Shown here in pieces: positions 6,709 to 13,083 of a DNA stretch of 56,127 nucleotides. The translations under genes were made by a program, and so were the position numbers. This DNA comes from a virus, in IMG/VR virus record IMGVR_UViG_3300040856_002539, positions 1-56,127 of that record; one strand, 5' to 3'. Within the stretch, counting starts at the first letter, position 1; each line of letters opens with the position of its first letter. A model generated the notes under the pieces. The model searched no databases and was not told where the DNA came from. It saw only the letters and a list, made by a program, of their open reading frames with translations.

Positions 6709-7127
6709 ACTATGAGTTCTCCATACAAATGTAAGATCTCATGTTGAATAATTCGTGCAGTAAGTCCATTATAACGCTCAAAGTGTGGTTTGCCATCTAA
6801 GTCACGATATTTAACACTAAGATTTTCTGGACGAGAAATCATTTTGAAAACATCAGGACAAGAAAGACACCCTTCTTCCATCTCTACTTGTTCTTCTGAT
6901 ACTTTTGTAATAATTGGATTAACCATGACAAGTGGCTCTCCACGATGATCAACAACGATAATATGCTTAAGAACTCCAATCTGAGGAGCAGACAATCCGA
7001 TTCCATTAGAAGCATACATTGTCTCAATCATATCCAAGGCAAGACTACGAATAGAATCATCAACACTTGCTACTCGTTTTGACTTCTTGTGAAGTAGTCT
7101 GTTTTCTGATGTGAGGATTTTTAACAT
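6705..7127 (-). CDS. def: Peptide deformylase
   Basis: 140 residues with all three deformylase motifs: GIGLSAPQIG (42-51), EGCLSCP (85-91, metal Cys87) and QHEILH (128-133, metal His129 and His133, catalytic Glu130). It removes the formyl group from N-terminal Met of new proteins. It lacks the C-terminal helix of bacterial enzymes, as is usual for cyanophage versions, which are thought to favour processing of photosystem proteins such as D1. A T4-like late box (7149-7155) and a good GGTGGAG ribosome-binding site precede it. Confidence 0.93.
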   Translation of the reverse strand: MLKILTSENRLLHKKSKRVASVDDSIRSLALDMIETMYASNGIGLSAPQIGVLKHIIVVDHRGEPLVMVNPIITKVSEEQVEMEEGCLSCPDVFKMISRPENLSVKYRDLDGKPHFERYNGLTARIIQHEILHLYGELIV

Positions 7128-7148
7128 GGCTTTTCTCCACCAATCTAT

Positions 7149-7155
7149 TATTTAT
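7149..7155 (-). promoter_or_regulatory. Late-type promoter box ATAAATA
   Basis: AATAAATAA on the minus strand about 22 bp before the deformylase ATG, overlapping the end of the helicase gene. It matches the T4-like late consensus (TATAAATA type). Confidence 0.45.
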
Positions 7156-8381
7156 TTCTGAATTTCTGCCACAGCTAGTTTACCCTGCTCAAACACGGAA
7201 TCAACAATAGTCTGGACATTGCGTGATGCAACATCAGTATTTTTATTGTAAACAGGACAGATCACAAGACCTTCTGGTTTCAAATAAGTCGAAAGATCTC
7301 CAGGAATTACTGTTCCGTTTCTCATGCCTGCGGCATCATCAGGATGAAGACGCAGTGTACGACCAATGTTCTGAAGCATAGAAACAGTATCCATTGTACG
7401 CATAAAGCACACAGCGTCTAAACATGCCATGTTTACCCCCTCTGAAAGAATGCTGTGGTTCATAACAATAAACTTCTTAGAATCGTTCTTACCCCAAGTA
7501 TTCAAGATCTGAAAGAACTTTTCCCGAGTCACTGGTTTCCCATCACAATAAGCACCATACTGAGATGTGATATGAAGTAGTGAATATCCACGATCTTTAA
7601 GTTCTTCCTGGAAACTAGATTCCGAAAGAAGAGTCATCATATTCTTGGTTGACTTCACTGCCACCAGCATCTTATTGACTTGCTCTCCATCGATAATTTC
7701 CAGAAGATGTTTGCAGTCTCGCTCTGCAACATTATCGGTCACTGCTTCCAAATATTTCGCAACAACTCTTGGTTTTGTGATATAACCACCTTTAATCAGT
7801 TCTGGTGCGGGAACATTAGAAATAATCTTTCCATATACATCAACATCGTTCATTCCAGGTTTAGAGGCAACTGCACTGGTTTTAGGAGTTGCAGTAAAGA
7901 AGAAACAACGATCCGATCGTTCTGATGCTGTCTTGACATGTTCATGAAAAGAACGCTTTACCGAATTGTGCGCTTCATCTAGTATGTAAGTATTGACATG
8001 AATATTTGCTTCCTGGATACGACGAAGTGAATTATAAGTACAGAAAATCAGTTTGTGGTGGTTCTTATGGATCTTTACCCAGTCTTGAATATTCTTGGTT
8101 TTTGTGGTATGATAGTGTTGTACTTTTCCAGAATGCACATGAAGAACACGAGCGTTCTTGATGTGCTCAAGATACTCAGAACTGAGTTGACAAGCAAGAA
8201 GAATCCTTGGAGCAACAACACAAACCGTCTGTGGGTTTGTTTTCTCAAACTCTCTTATGGTATCAGCAATACCAACCATAGTCTTTCCCCCACCAGTCGG
8301 ATAAGTAACAATACCAACATTATTGTGCTGGAGATCGAAAAAAGTTTTGGCTTGATGAGGACGGAGTTCCATGAGAATCAT
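7152..8381 (-). CDS. SF2 DEAH-box DNA helicase
   Basis: 409 residues. Motif I is PTGGGKT (28-34), motif II DEAH (135-138), motif III FTATP, and motif VI QNIGRTLR near 335-345. LRPHQ near the N-terminus is a Q-motif-like element. It is an ATP-dependent helicase of the UvsW/type III restriction-helicase class and probably remodels replication or recombination intermediates; equivalence to T4 UvsW is uncertain because it is shorter. Start at 8381 or at ATG 8372 (MELRPHQ). It lies 14 bp below a TATGAT promoter. Confidence 0.85.
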   Translation of the reverse strand: MILMELRPHQAKTFFDLQHNNVGIVTYPTGGGKTMVGIADTIREFEKTNPQTVCVVAPRILLACQLSSEYLEHIKNARVLHVHSGKVQHYHTTKTKNIQDWVKIHKNHHKLIFCTYNSLRRIQEANIHVNTYILDEAHNSVKRSFHEHVKTASERSDRCFFFTATPKTSAVASKPGMNDVDVYGKIISNVPAPELIKGGYITKPRVVAKYLEAVTDNVAERDCKHLLEIIDGEQVNKMLVAVKSTKNMMTLLSESSFQEELKDRGYSLLHITSQYGAYCDGKPVTREKFFQILNTWGKNDSKKFIVMNHSILSEGVNMACLDAVCFMRTMDTVSMLQNIGRTLRLHPDDAAGMRNGTVIPGDLSTYLKPEGLVICPVYNKNTDVASRNVQTIVDSVFEQGKLAVAEIQK

Positions 8382-8394
8382 TGATTATGAAATA

Positions 8395-8429
8395 ATCATA
8401 ACACAAGAAAAGAACCTTGTGTAGGTTCC
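8395..8429 (-). promoter_or_regulatory. Terminator hairpin whose loop is a candidate -35, with -10 for the helicase
   Basis: Minus strand: stem GGAACC/GGTTCT (8424-8429 with 8411-8416), loop TACACAA, then a T-rich tract (8410-8405) and TATGAT (8400-8395). TACACA in the loop sits exactly 17 bp from TATGAT and matches 4 of 6 bases of a -35. It would end any RNA from 8584 and start the helicase mRNA. Confidence 0.55.
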
Positions 8430-8584
8430 TGTGACAGTTATTCTAGTGTCTACTGATAGTTAATAACCTTAACTAGTTCCCTTCGGGAACTTCTCTTCGA
8501 GAATTATCTAGATCTTTATTCTTTATTTTCTTTATTAAAGTTATTAAGAATTATTAGTTACTAGAGTTGTTTTCATCCGTGACA
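8405..8584 (-). ncRNA. Candidate phage small RNA (about 175 nt)
   Basis: The 8437-8615 gap holds no ORF above 10 codons but has a near-perfect promoter (8591-8619) firing into it and a terminator at 8405-8429. Inside are two adjacent hairpins with the same 3 nt loop: a 7 bp stem (about 8475-8491) and a 5 bp stem (about 8491-8503), flanked by AT-rich DNA (8515-8565). Promoter, structure and terminator without a gene suggest a small non-coding RNA. A long untranslated leader for the helicase is the alternative. No known RNA family recognised. Confidence 0.4.
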
Positions 8585-8590
8585 AGGCTG

Positions 8591-8619
8591 ATTGTACTGG
8601 TTTCCAAGACCCTTGTCAA
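8591..8619 (-). promoter_or_regulatory. Strong sigma70-like promoter
   Basis: TTGACA (8619-8614), exactly 17 bp spacer, TACAAT (8596-8591) on the minus strand: 6/6 and 5/6 matches. The -35 overlaps the stop region of the gene at 8616. The next 150 bp have no gene, so the transcript start near 8584 is notable. Confidence 0.75.
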
Positions 8620-9065
8620 CCCCCATCTAGAAATGTTACGAATTCCTCATAAAGAACAGATTCTTGTTCTTCTGCCTCGATCTCATGAGGTTGGTTGACA
8701 TAATCAAGATTATCGATTATAATTCCATTCCAGTATCTCTTAGAGTGCCTGATCTTCAACCACCCTTGACAAAACTGAAACACATGGTATAATTCATGTA
8801 TCAGTGTACTGATGTAGTCGTCAACCTCTAGTGTCTTTTCCAACTCAATCAAAAAACTTCTAGGATTTTCTCCACATTCCTCATAAGGAGAAATGTCACA
8901 ATATCCATAAACACCATCTTCCGTCAGATCCTTATGATCAACAATAATTTCTAGATCATAATCCAGAAAATACTTCTCTGAAAACCAATCCACAATGGTT
9001 TCGCAAAGACCTTCACGCCTTTTTCCGTTTTCAATCTCAAGTTCCAACATAAGAAAAAATGACAT
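8616..9065 (-). CDS. HExxH metalloprotein, putative zinc peptidase
   Basis: About 149 residues from ATG 9065 (MSFFLMLELEIENG); ATG 9050 is also possible. TLIHELYHVFQF gives HExxH at residues 90-94, and the downstream QPHEIEAEEQE (about 125-135) can provide a third metal ligand, as in SprT-like or ImmA-like zinc proteins. The 40s-60s region is beta-rich. The substrate is unknown. It ends at the promoter 8591-8619 and is the last gene before a non-coding region. Confidence 0.7.
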   Translation of the reverse strand: MSFFLMLELEIENGKRREGLCETIVDWFSEKYFLDYDLEIIVDHKDLTEDGVYGYCDISPYEECGENPRSFLIELEKTLEVDDYISTLIHELYHVFQFCQGWLKIRHSKRYWNGIIIDNLDYVNQPHEIEAEEQESVLYEEFVTFLDGG

Positions 9066-9144
9066 ACGACAGTCTAGTAAACCAATGCATGAACCAAATG
9101 AATGATCCAATGAATACGATTCTGCCTAGTCTACTGAACTCCAT
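9037..9144 (-). CDS. Possible small membrane peptide
   Basis: 35 residues beginning MEFSRLGRIVFIGSFIWFMH and ending YVIFSYVGT: a positively charged start and a hydrophobic helix. It overlaps the start of the metalloprotein gene in another frame. There is no clear ribosome-binding site, so it may be chance. A weak TATCAT lies about 30 bp upstream; the remainder of 9145-9231 shows nothing. Confidence 0.3.
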   Translation of the reverse strand: MEFSRLGRIVFIGSFIWFMHWFTRLSYVIFSYVGT

Positions 9145-9231
9145 CTTGATGTGGTTTGGTCTTGTGTGGTTTTATGATAGTGCTGTCTCGGTGGAGTCTG
9201 GTGAGTCAGTGGACGGTTTTGTTTGTGGCAC

Positions 9232-9262
9232 AAAAAAAGAACCATCTAGGTTTGCTGGCTCT
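9232..9262 (-). terminator. Rho-independent terminator of the tail-fibre operon
   Basis: Minus strand stem AGAGCCA/TGGTTCT (9256-9262 with 9238-9244, one G-T pair) followed by T7 (9238-9232). It lies 28 bp after the last gene of the late tail operon. Confidence 0.7.
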
Positions 9263-9289
9263 TATGTGGGGTCTTGCGATTCTGGATGA

Positions 9290-9616
9290 TCAAACAGCAA
9301 AAATACCCACAAACTCTTGAGGAAGATTACAAGACTCTGCAAGTTCTATCATCTCAGTTACTAATGCAGAAGGAACTGTAGTTACATTCTCAATTGTAGT
9401 CCAGGTATTATTGAAGTCTTGATAGTTTCCACCTTCAATAAGAAGTAGAGTTGCTGGAAGTGCAGTAGCAGCAACAGGAGCAATACTCATCAGTTCTCCT
9501 ACAAATGTATTAAGTGCTATGGATGCAACTGCTGTGGATTTAAATGTATTCCAATCTGGTAGTTTTGCAATATCTTCTGGAACAAGTTCACCAGAGTCAT
9601 AAAGTGTTTCGTCAAT
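9290..9616 (-). CDS. Small virion-module protein with no canonical start
   Basis: The first in-frame ATG is at 9490 (66 residues), but the frame stays open and protein-like 42 codons further up, beginning near IDETLYDSGELVPEDIAKLP, directly after the previous stop. This stretch has no ATG, GTG or TTG; ATT at 9616 is the only plausible near-cognate start. Either a rare AUU start is used, the start codon has mutated, or only the short form is made. The sequence (hydrophobic, Ala/Thr-rich) is of unknown function; it is the last gene of the fibre operon. Confidence 0.6.
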   Translation of the reverse strand: MDETLYDSGELVPEDIAKLPDWNTFKSTAVASIALNTFVGELMSIAPVAATALPATLLLIEGGNYQDFNNTWTTIENVTTVPSALVTEMIELAESCNLPQEFVGIFAV

Positions 9617-9626
9617 TTTTAACTAT

Positions 9627-10085
9627 TTAGAGAGTAGTTGAGATTGCACTTAAAGTACCAGAGTTATCAACTACTAATCTAAATGTTGTTCCATTTGGAG
9701 AAGTGAGAATAATACCTTGTGAGGTATTAATACCAACTCTTAAGTCACCACGAACATCCATTTTTGTTGAGGGTACTGTGGTTCCAATACCAACAGTGTG
9801 TGATTCACAAGGAGCAACTAGAACTCTTCCATTATTATATACCTGAAGATGTGGAATTCCGTAGAAATCATTAACCGAAAATGATGCTACTGAAGAACCA
9901 AAAGAAACATCAGCATCTATAAGAGAGAATAGTTCTGATTTTTGTCCCTCAAAGGTGATTCCACCATCTGCAGTATCTAGTACCTTAAGAGTAATCGTAG
10001 AGTTTCCTGCACCAATAAACTCAATCTTAGGGTCACTACTGACACCAATATTGGGAGTGATTTTAATATCGTTATACTGCGACAT
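9627..10085 (-). CDS. Small tail-fibre-like protein with GIGTTxP module
   Basis: 152 residues. The middle is beta-rich; residues 115-135 carry HTVGIGTTVPSTKMDVRGDL, the module found in several proteins of this region and typical of phage fibre heads. It probably forms part of the adsorption apparatus. A CTAAATA late box lies 23 bp upstream. Confidence 0.7.
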   Translation of the reverse strand: MSQYNDIKITPNIGVSSDPKIEFIGAGNSTITLKVLDTADGGITFEGQKSELFSLIDADVSFGSSVASFSVNDFYGIPHLQVYNNGRVLVAPCESHTVGIGTTVPSTKMDVRGDLRVGINTSQGIILTSPNGTTFRLVVDNSGTLSAISTTL

Positions 10086-10107
10086 TTCTACTCTACACTT
10101 TTATTAG

Positions 10108-10114
10108 TATTTAG
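10108..10114 (-). promoter_or_regulatory. Late-type promoter box CTAAATA
   Basis: CTAAATA on the minus strand 23 bp before ATG 10085. It is the same motif and spacing as before 12587, 30726 and other virion genes in this window. Confidence 0.5.
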
Positions 10115-10116
10115 TC

Positions 10117-10428
10117 TTATACAAAGACACGATAAGGAGTTACTGGACTTGGATTTAGATTATAATCAGTCAATGACTCTGGTAGTGATTCTCCAATATA
10201 GTTTGCGTGCCATCCTTCGAGTACAGTTGGTGGTGTGAGTTCTTCACCAGTTTCAATGTCATAAACTCCACCTTCTGTGATGGTTCCAATAGGGTCAAAT
10301 GCCCAACCAATATCTGCTTGCTTATAATAACCAGGATTATTGCCGATTGGAGCAACATAGATTCCTGCAGTTTCTAGTGCAGTTTGTGCTGTTGCTTCGT
10401 CTGGGAACTTAAGGAAATATGTAGTCAT
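10117..10428 (-). CDS. Small virion-associated protein
   Basis: 103 residues beginning MTTYFLKFPDEATAQTALET; an N-terminal helix for element counting (TAQTALETAG) then a beta domain with WAFDPIGTITEGGVYD and GWHANYIGESLP, as in small fibre-adjacent proteins of many phages. Exact role unknown. GATAAATA lies 19 bp upstream. Confidence 0.7.
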   Translation of the reverse strand: MTTYFLKFPDEATAQTALETAGIYVAPIGNNPGYYKQADIGWAFDPIGTITEGGVYDIETGEELTPPTVLEGWHANYIGESLPESLTDYNLNPSPVTPYRVFV

Positions 10429-10446
10429 TTTATGTCTTTTTATGAG

Positions 10447-10454
10447 TATTTATC
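10447..10454 (-). promoter_or_regulatory. Late-type promoter box GATAAATA
   Basis: GATAAATA on the minus strand, 19 bp before ATG 10428, overlapping the end of the upstream gene. Confidence 0.5.
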
Positions 10455-11634
10455 TTGTGAGTTTTTGAAGTGTGGAGTCTTGGAGTCTTTGTGGGTAGTA
10501 GGCAATGCGACCAATGTGACCTTTTGAACCCAAAGATGAATTAATAAGTAGTTGAGTGCCTGTTGGAGTATAAGAAAGAGAAGTATTAGAACCAGTTTGT
10601 ATTCCGTCTCTATAAACTCTAAAGTCTTGCGATTTTAGAGCAACTGCAGTTTTGCTGGGAACTGTTTGAGAATTGCTCAATCCTCCCATAATCGTAGGAG
10701 TATTAGCAAGTGTTCTAATTGATCCAACAACAGTAGTATAAAACACACCACCAAATGTAAATGGATTGCCTGCATTTTGAGTAAATCCAAGTGCCATATC
10801 AGTAAAGAAAGTTCCTTCGTTATTGTTATACCAACTGCTAAAGTTTGTCCCAGTAATGCTCATAACATCTGCTGTACGAGTTAATGTTCCTCCGTTGGTG
10901 GGGATGTAAGAGGTTGGGAAGGTTCCTCTTTCTAATTGAAAACCACCAGCAATTATATTATCGCCCGCATTTGAATAGAGACCGTTACCATTAGCAACTC
11001 CAAATAAAAATCCGCTTACACCAGTACCAGTAACAGAAGCGTAACATCTGTACCATCCATTACCAACATCTATCATATATGCGCTACCAGAATCCCATCC
11101 AGAATTAGTAGGAACTCCAGTAGAAAGATTAAAGTTTACATACACACTTGTTCCATTTCTAATAAATGCCGAAGTTCCCTGTGTACCCAATCTAGCATAA
11201 AAAGAATATGTAAATTTTACACCAGAAGTATTAAATCCCAACATAATTCTTACATCATCTCCACCCGCTGAAGTAAATCTCCTTGCAGTAGAGAAGACTC
11301 CAGACAACCCAGTAACCTGAGTATTTGTAATTCCTCCTCCGGAAGTTGTTGGCATAGAATTTGGTAATTCATTACTCCTACTCTCCTCCACCAACAACCC
11401 AAGGCTCTCACCCGTCGTTGGGTCGTGGTCGAATCGTGGTTCATTAGAATCAGCATACTTTAGGATTCCATCAGCACCAAAATAAGTTGATTTAGAAGTC
11501 CCAGACTGAACTCTACTAAAATCAATAAGATTCTTACCACTAATAGCATCAACTAGATCTTTCCTATAGGAAAATCTTAGATCTAAAGATGGTAATACAT
11601 TAGTTACACTTTTTGTTCCGTATACGATTGCCAT
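10450..11634 (-). CDS. Tail fibre protein with carbohydrate-binding-like beta-sandwich
   Basis: 394 residues. RFDHDPTTGESLGLLVEE at about 68-85 is a recurrent phage fibre segment; residues 110-250 look like a jelly-roll/CBM-type domain (FTYSFYARLG, WYRCYASVTGTG, GGFQLERGTFPTSYIPT), and the C-terminal part (TFFTDMALGF...GHIGRIAYYPQRL) resembles a LamG/concanavalin fold. It is likely a glycan-contacting adhesin of the tail. Confidence 0.75.
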   Translation of the reverse strand: MAIVYGTKSVTNVLPSLDLRFSYRKDLVDAISGKNLIDFSRVQSGTSKSTYFGADGILKYADSNEPRFDHDPTTGESLGLLVEESRSNELPNSMPTTSGGGITNTQVTGLSGVFSTARRFTSAGGDDVRIMLGFNTSGVKFTYSFYARLGTQGTSAFIRNGTSVYVNFNLSTGVPTNSGWDSGSAYMIDVGNGWYRCYASVTGTGVSGFLFGVANGNGLYSNAGDNIIAGGFQLERGTFPTSYIPTNGGTLTRTADVMSITGTNFSSWYNNNEGTFFTDMALGFTQNAGNPFTFGGVFYTTVVGSIRTLANTPTIMGGLSNSQTVPSKTAVALKSQDFRVYRDGIQTGSNTSLSYTPTGTQLLINSSLGSKGHIGRIAYYPQRLQDSTLQKLTR

Positions 11635-11645
11635 TTTAGAAATCT

Positions 11646-11831
11646 TTACTTTTGTGTTTTAAGAAATTGAAAGAACTGTGAGAAATCTCCCATCCATACT
11701 TTAGAACCAATATGAGCACAAGTAGAACGAATGTCCGCCCAAATATCAAATCCTAACTTTTTTAACTTATGACATAGGAACTGCTTTTGGTAAAGTCTTA
11801 TCCGTGTTTGTAGAATATTGTGCCATTGTTT
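11646..11831 (-). pseudogene. Remnant of a glycosyltransferase C-terminus
   Basis: A stop-to-stop frame of about 60 codons with no ATG reads QKQFLCHKLKKLGFDIWADI and, a few residues on, RSTCAHIG, ending GDFSQFFQFLKTQK. This matches the closing segment of phage/bacterial GT-A-type glycosyltransferases (FCxKLxxLGFxIWxD...CxHIG...GDF). The catalytic domain is missing, so it is a decayed or recombined end. It lies among fibre genes, where glycosyltransferase genes are often swapped. Confidence 0.55.
11767..11826 (-). CDS. Orphan 19-codon ORF with late promoter and ribosome-binding site
   Basis: MAQYSTNTDKTLPKAVPMS, preceded by AGAGGG 9 bp before ATG 11826 and by a CTAAATA box at 11873-11879. It overlaps the glycosyltransferase remnant in a different frame. 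It looks like the start region of a lost gene joined to foreign sequence. Confidence 0.35.
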   Translation of the reverse strand: MAQYSTNTDKTLPKAVPMS

Positions 11832-11872
11832 TTAACCCTCTTTGAACAAAAAATAAGTGGAAGGTGGGTGTT

Positions 11873-11879
11873 ATTATTT
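11873..11879 (-). promoter_or_regulatory. Late-type promoter box CTAAATA
   Basis: CTAAATA on the minus strand, 47 bp before ATG 11826, just after the stop of the gene at 11883. Confidence 0.45.
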
Positions 11880-11882
11880 AGA

Positions 11883-12587
11883 TTAGTACTCAACTTGTAG
11901 TTTAGCAACATCTTTTCTTTCGCCTAGAACCATAAAGTAACAGTCGATGTCTCCACCAATACATTCTATTTCTATAGTATTGCTGGAGATACCAACAACA
12001 CTATGTAGTTTTCCATTTTTTGGAGTAAGATTGACTGTGATAGAATCTTCATCAACAAGTCCAGTCCAATAGTCTGGTAGAGGAATAATGGATTCTGTAG
12101 TCTTTCCTCTAACATAGACTCCATTTTCTGGCCCTTCTAAAGAACCGTGTCTTAAAGTCATTCCAGGTTTTGTTGGGTGAGGAATGACGAATGACTTGGT
12201 AGTGGCACCAAAATCACCTACAACATGTAGTTTATATTGTGGTACTGTGGTTCCAATACCAACAGAACCACTTACATAAGCACCACCAGTAACTTGGAGT
12301 GGTTGTGATAAATTTCCGGTAGATGTTCCGGGTCCGATGAGTACTGGTCCATTAGTAAAAGTAGAAACACCAGAAACATAAAGACCAGAAACATTAGTAA
12401 ATCCTAGAGTAGAGGTTCCATCAACATTCAAAGTTTCGATGTCAACATTAGAAGTAAAAGTGGAAGCACCAGAAACCTTGAGTTCTCCACCAACATCTAA
12501 TAATGCTTGTGGGTCTGTCGTATTGATTCCAACTTTTTCGTTCTTGAGAACAAAATCATTTGAAAATCTTATGCGATTATTCGCCAT
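11883..12587 (-). CDS. Tail fibre-like protein with conserved C-terminal domain
   Basis: 234 residues. N-terminal repeats VGINTTDPQALLDVGGEL and VGIGTTVPQYKLHVVG are fibre-head modules; residues 130-234 form a separate conserved domain (FVIPHPTKPGMTLRHGSLEG, VYVRGKT, PLPDYWTGLVD, ITVNLTP, GERKDVAKLQVEY). The same domain ends the 305-residue protein at 32411 and forms most of the 84-residue protein at 30743. It is probably a trimeric receptor-contact or capping domain. Confidence 0.75.
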   Translation of the reverse strand: MANNRIRFSNDFVLKNEKVGINTTDPQALLDVGGELKVSGASTFTSNVDIETLNVDGTSTLGFTNVSGLYVSGVSTFTNGPVLIGPGTSTGNLSQPLQVTGGAYVSGSVGIGTTVPQYKLHVVGDFGATTKSFVIPHPTKPGMTLRHGSLEGPENGVYVRGKTTESIIPLPDYWTGLVDEDSITVNLTPKNGKLHSVVGISSNTIEIECIGGDIDCYFMVLGERKDVAKLQVEY

Positions 12588-12611
12588 TTCTTGTTACTCT
12601 CTCTATTTTAC

Positions 12612-12618
12612 TATTTAG
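12612..12618 (-). promoter_or_regulatory. Late-type promoter box CTAAATA
   Basis: CTAAATA on the minus strand, 25 bp before ATG 12587, overlapping the stop of the 42-codon ORF upstream. Confidence 0.5.
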
Positions 12619-12743
12619 CTCGTCGTCGTTGCCAAAGAGACTTTAACTGTCTCGACATTTTCACTCACCCAAATAACATTTTTTGGAGTCTTAGTGCTCA
12701 ACTTAACAGTTTTACTTTGGTCTCCTGGTAGTAGTATTTTCAT
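12615..12743 (-). CDS. 42-residue hypothetical protein
   Basis: MKILLPGDQSKTVKLSTKTP followed by KNVIWVSENVETVKVSLATTTS; alternating beta-type residues. The ATG follows the previous stop after one base, suggesting translational coupling, and the gene fills the gap between two fibre genes. Function unknown. Confidence 0.5.
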   Translation of the reverse strand: MKILLPGDQSKTVKLSTKTPKNVIWVSENVETVKVSLATTTS

Positions 12744-12744
12744 C

Positions 12745-13083
12745 TTATGTCGGTAAAGTAGCAGACCCATTCACAAGAGCATTACCTTCAACACTTTTGG
12801 TTCTTGTTCCATCTGGTGCAATCAAAAACACATCATAATAATATCTACCTGGAGTCAATGTTGCAGTAACAGTCCTTGACAGAGAAGTATTCAATACTGA
12901 TGTGGTTGTATTAAGAGTAGTCACAAAAGAATAACCAGTCGTTGCTCCAGGATGTTTTTTTAATGTTGCAAGAGCAGTGTAGTTTGCTAATGATGCAGCA
13001 CTTTCATCTGGGTTTTTGATATTATAAGTTTCGGTAAAATCTGCACCTTGTTCTATGGTGATGTTGACTACATTGACTGCCAT
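12745..13083 (-). CDS. Beta-sandwich virion protein, BppU N-terminal-like
   Basis: 112 residues. EQGADFTETYNIKNPDESAA, LANYTALATLKKHPG, LTPGRYYYDVFLIAPDG and VEGNALVNG match the general pattern of the small domain found at the N-terminus of baseplate upper proteins and in many marine phages. It is likely a tail or fibre component. Its ATG overlaps the stop of the 982-residue gene. Confidence 0.65.
   Translation of the reverse strand: MAVNVVNITIEQGADFTETYNIKNPDESAASLANYTALATLKKHPGATTGYSFVTTLNTTTSVLNTSLSRTVTATLTPGRYYYDVFLIAPDGTRTKSVEGNALVNGSATLPT

Noticed and set aside
8550-8580. 10-codon ORF just after the 8591-8619 promoter (MKTTLVTNNS)
   Set aside because: No convincing ribosome-binding site and very short; a leader peptide cannot be ruled out but is not supported.
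11883-12587. C-terminal IPHPTK-type domain as a peptidase S74 chaperone
   Set aside because: The S74 Ser/Lys catalytic pattern and the coiled C-terminal helices are absent; it looks like a compact beta domain.
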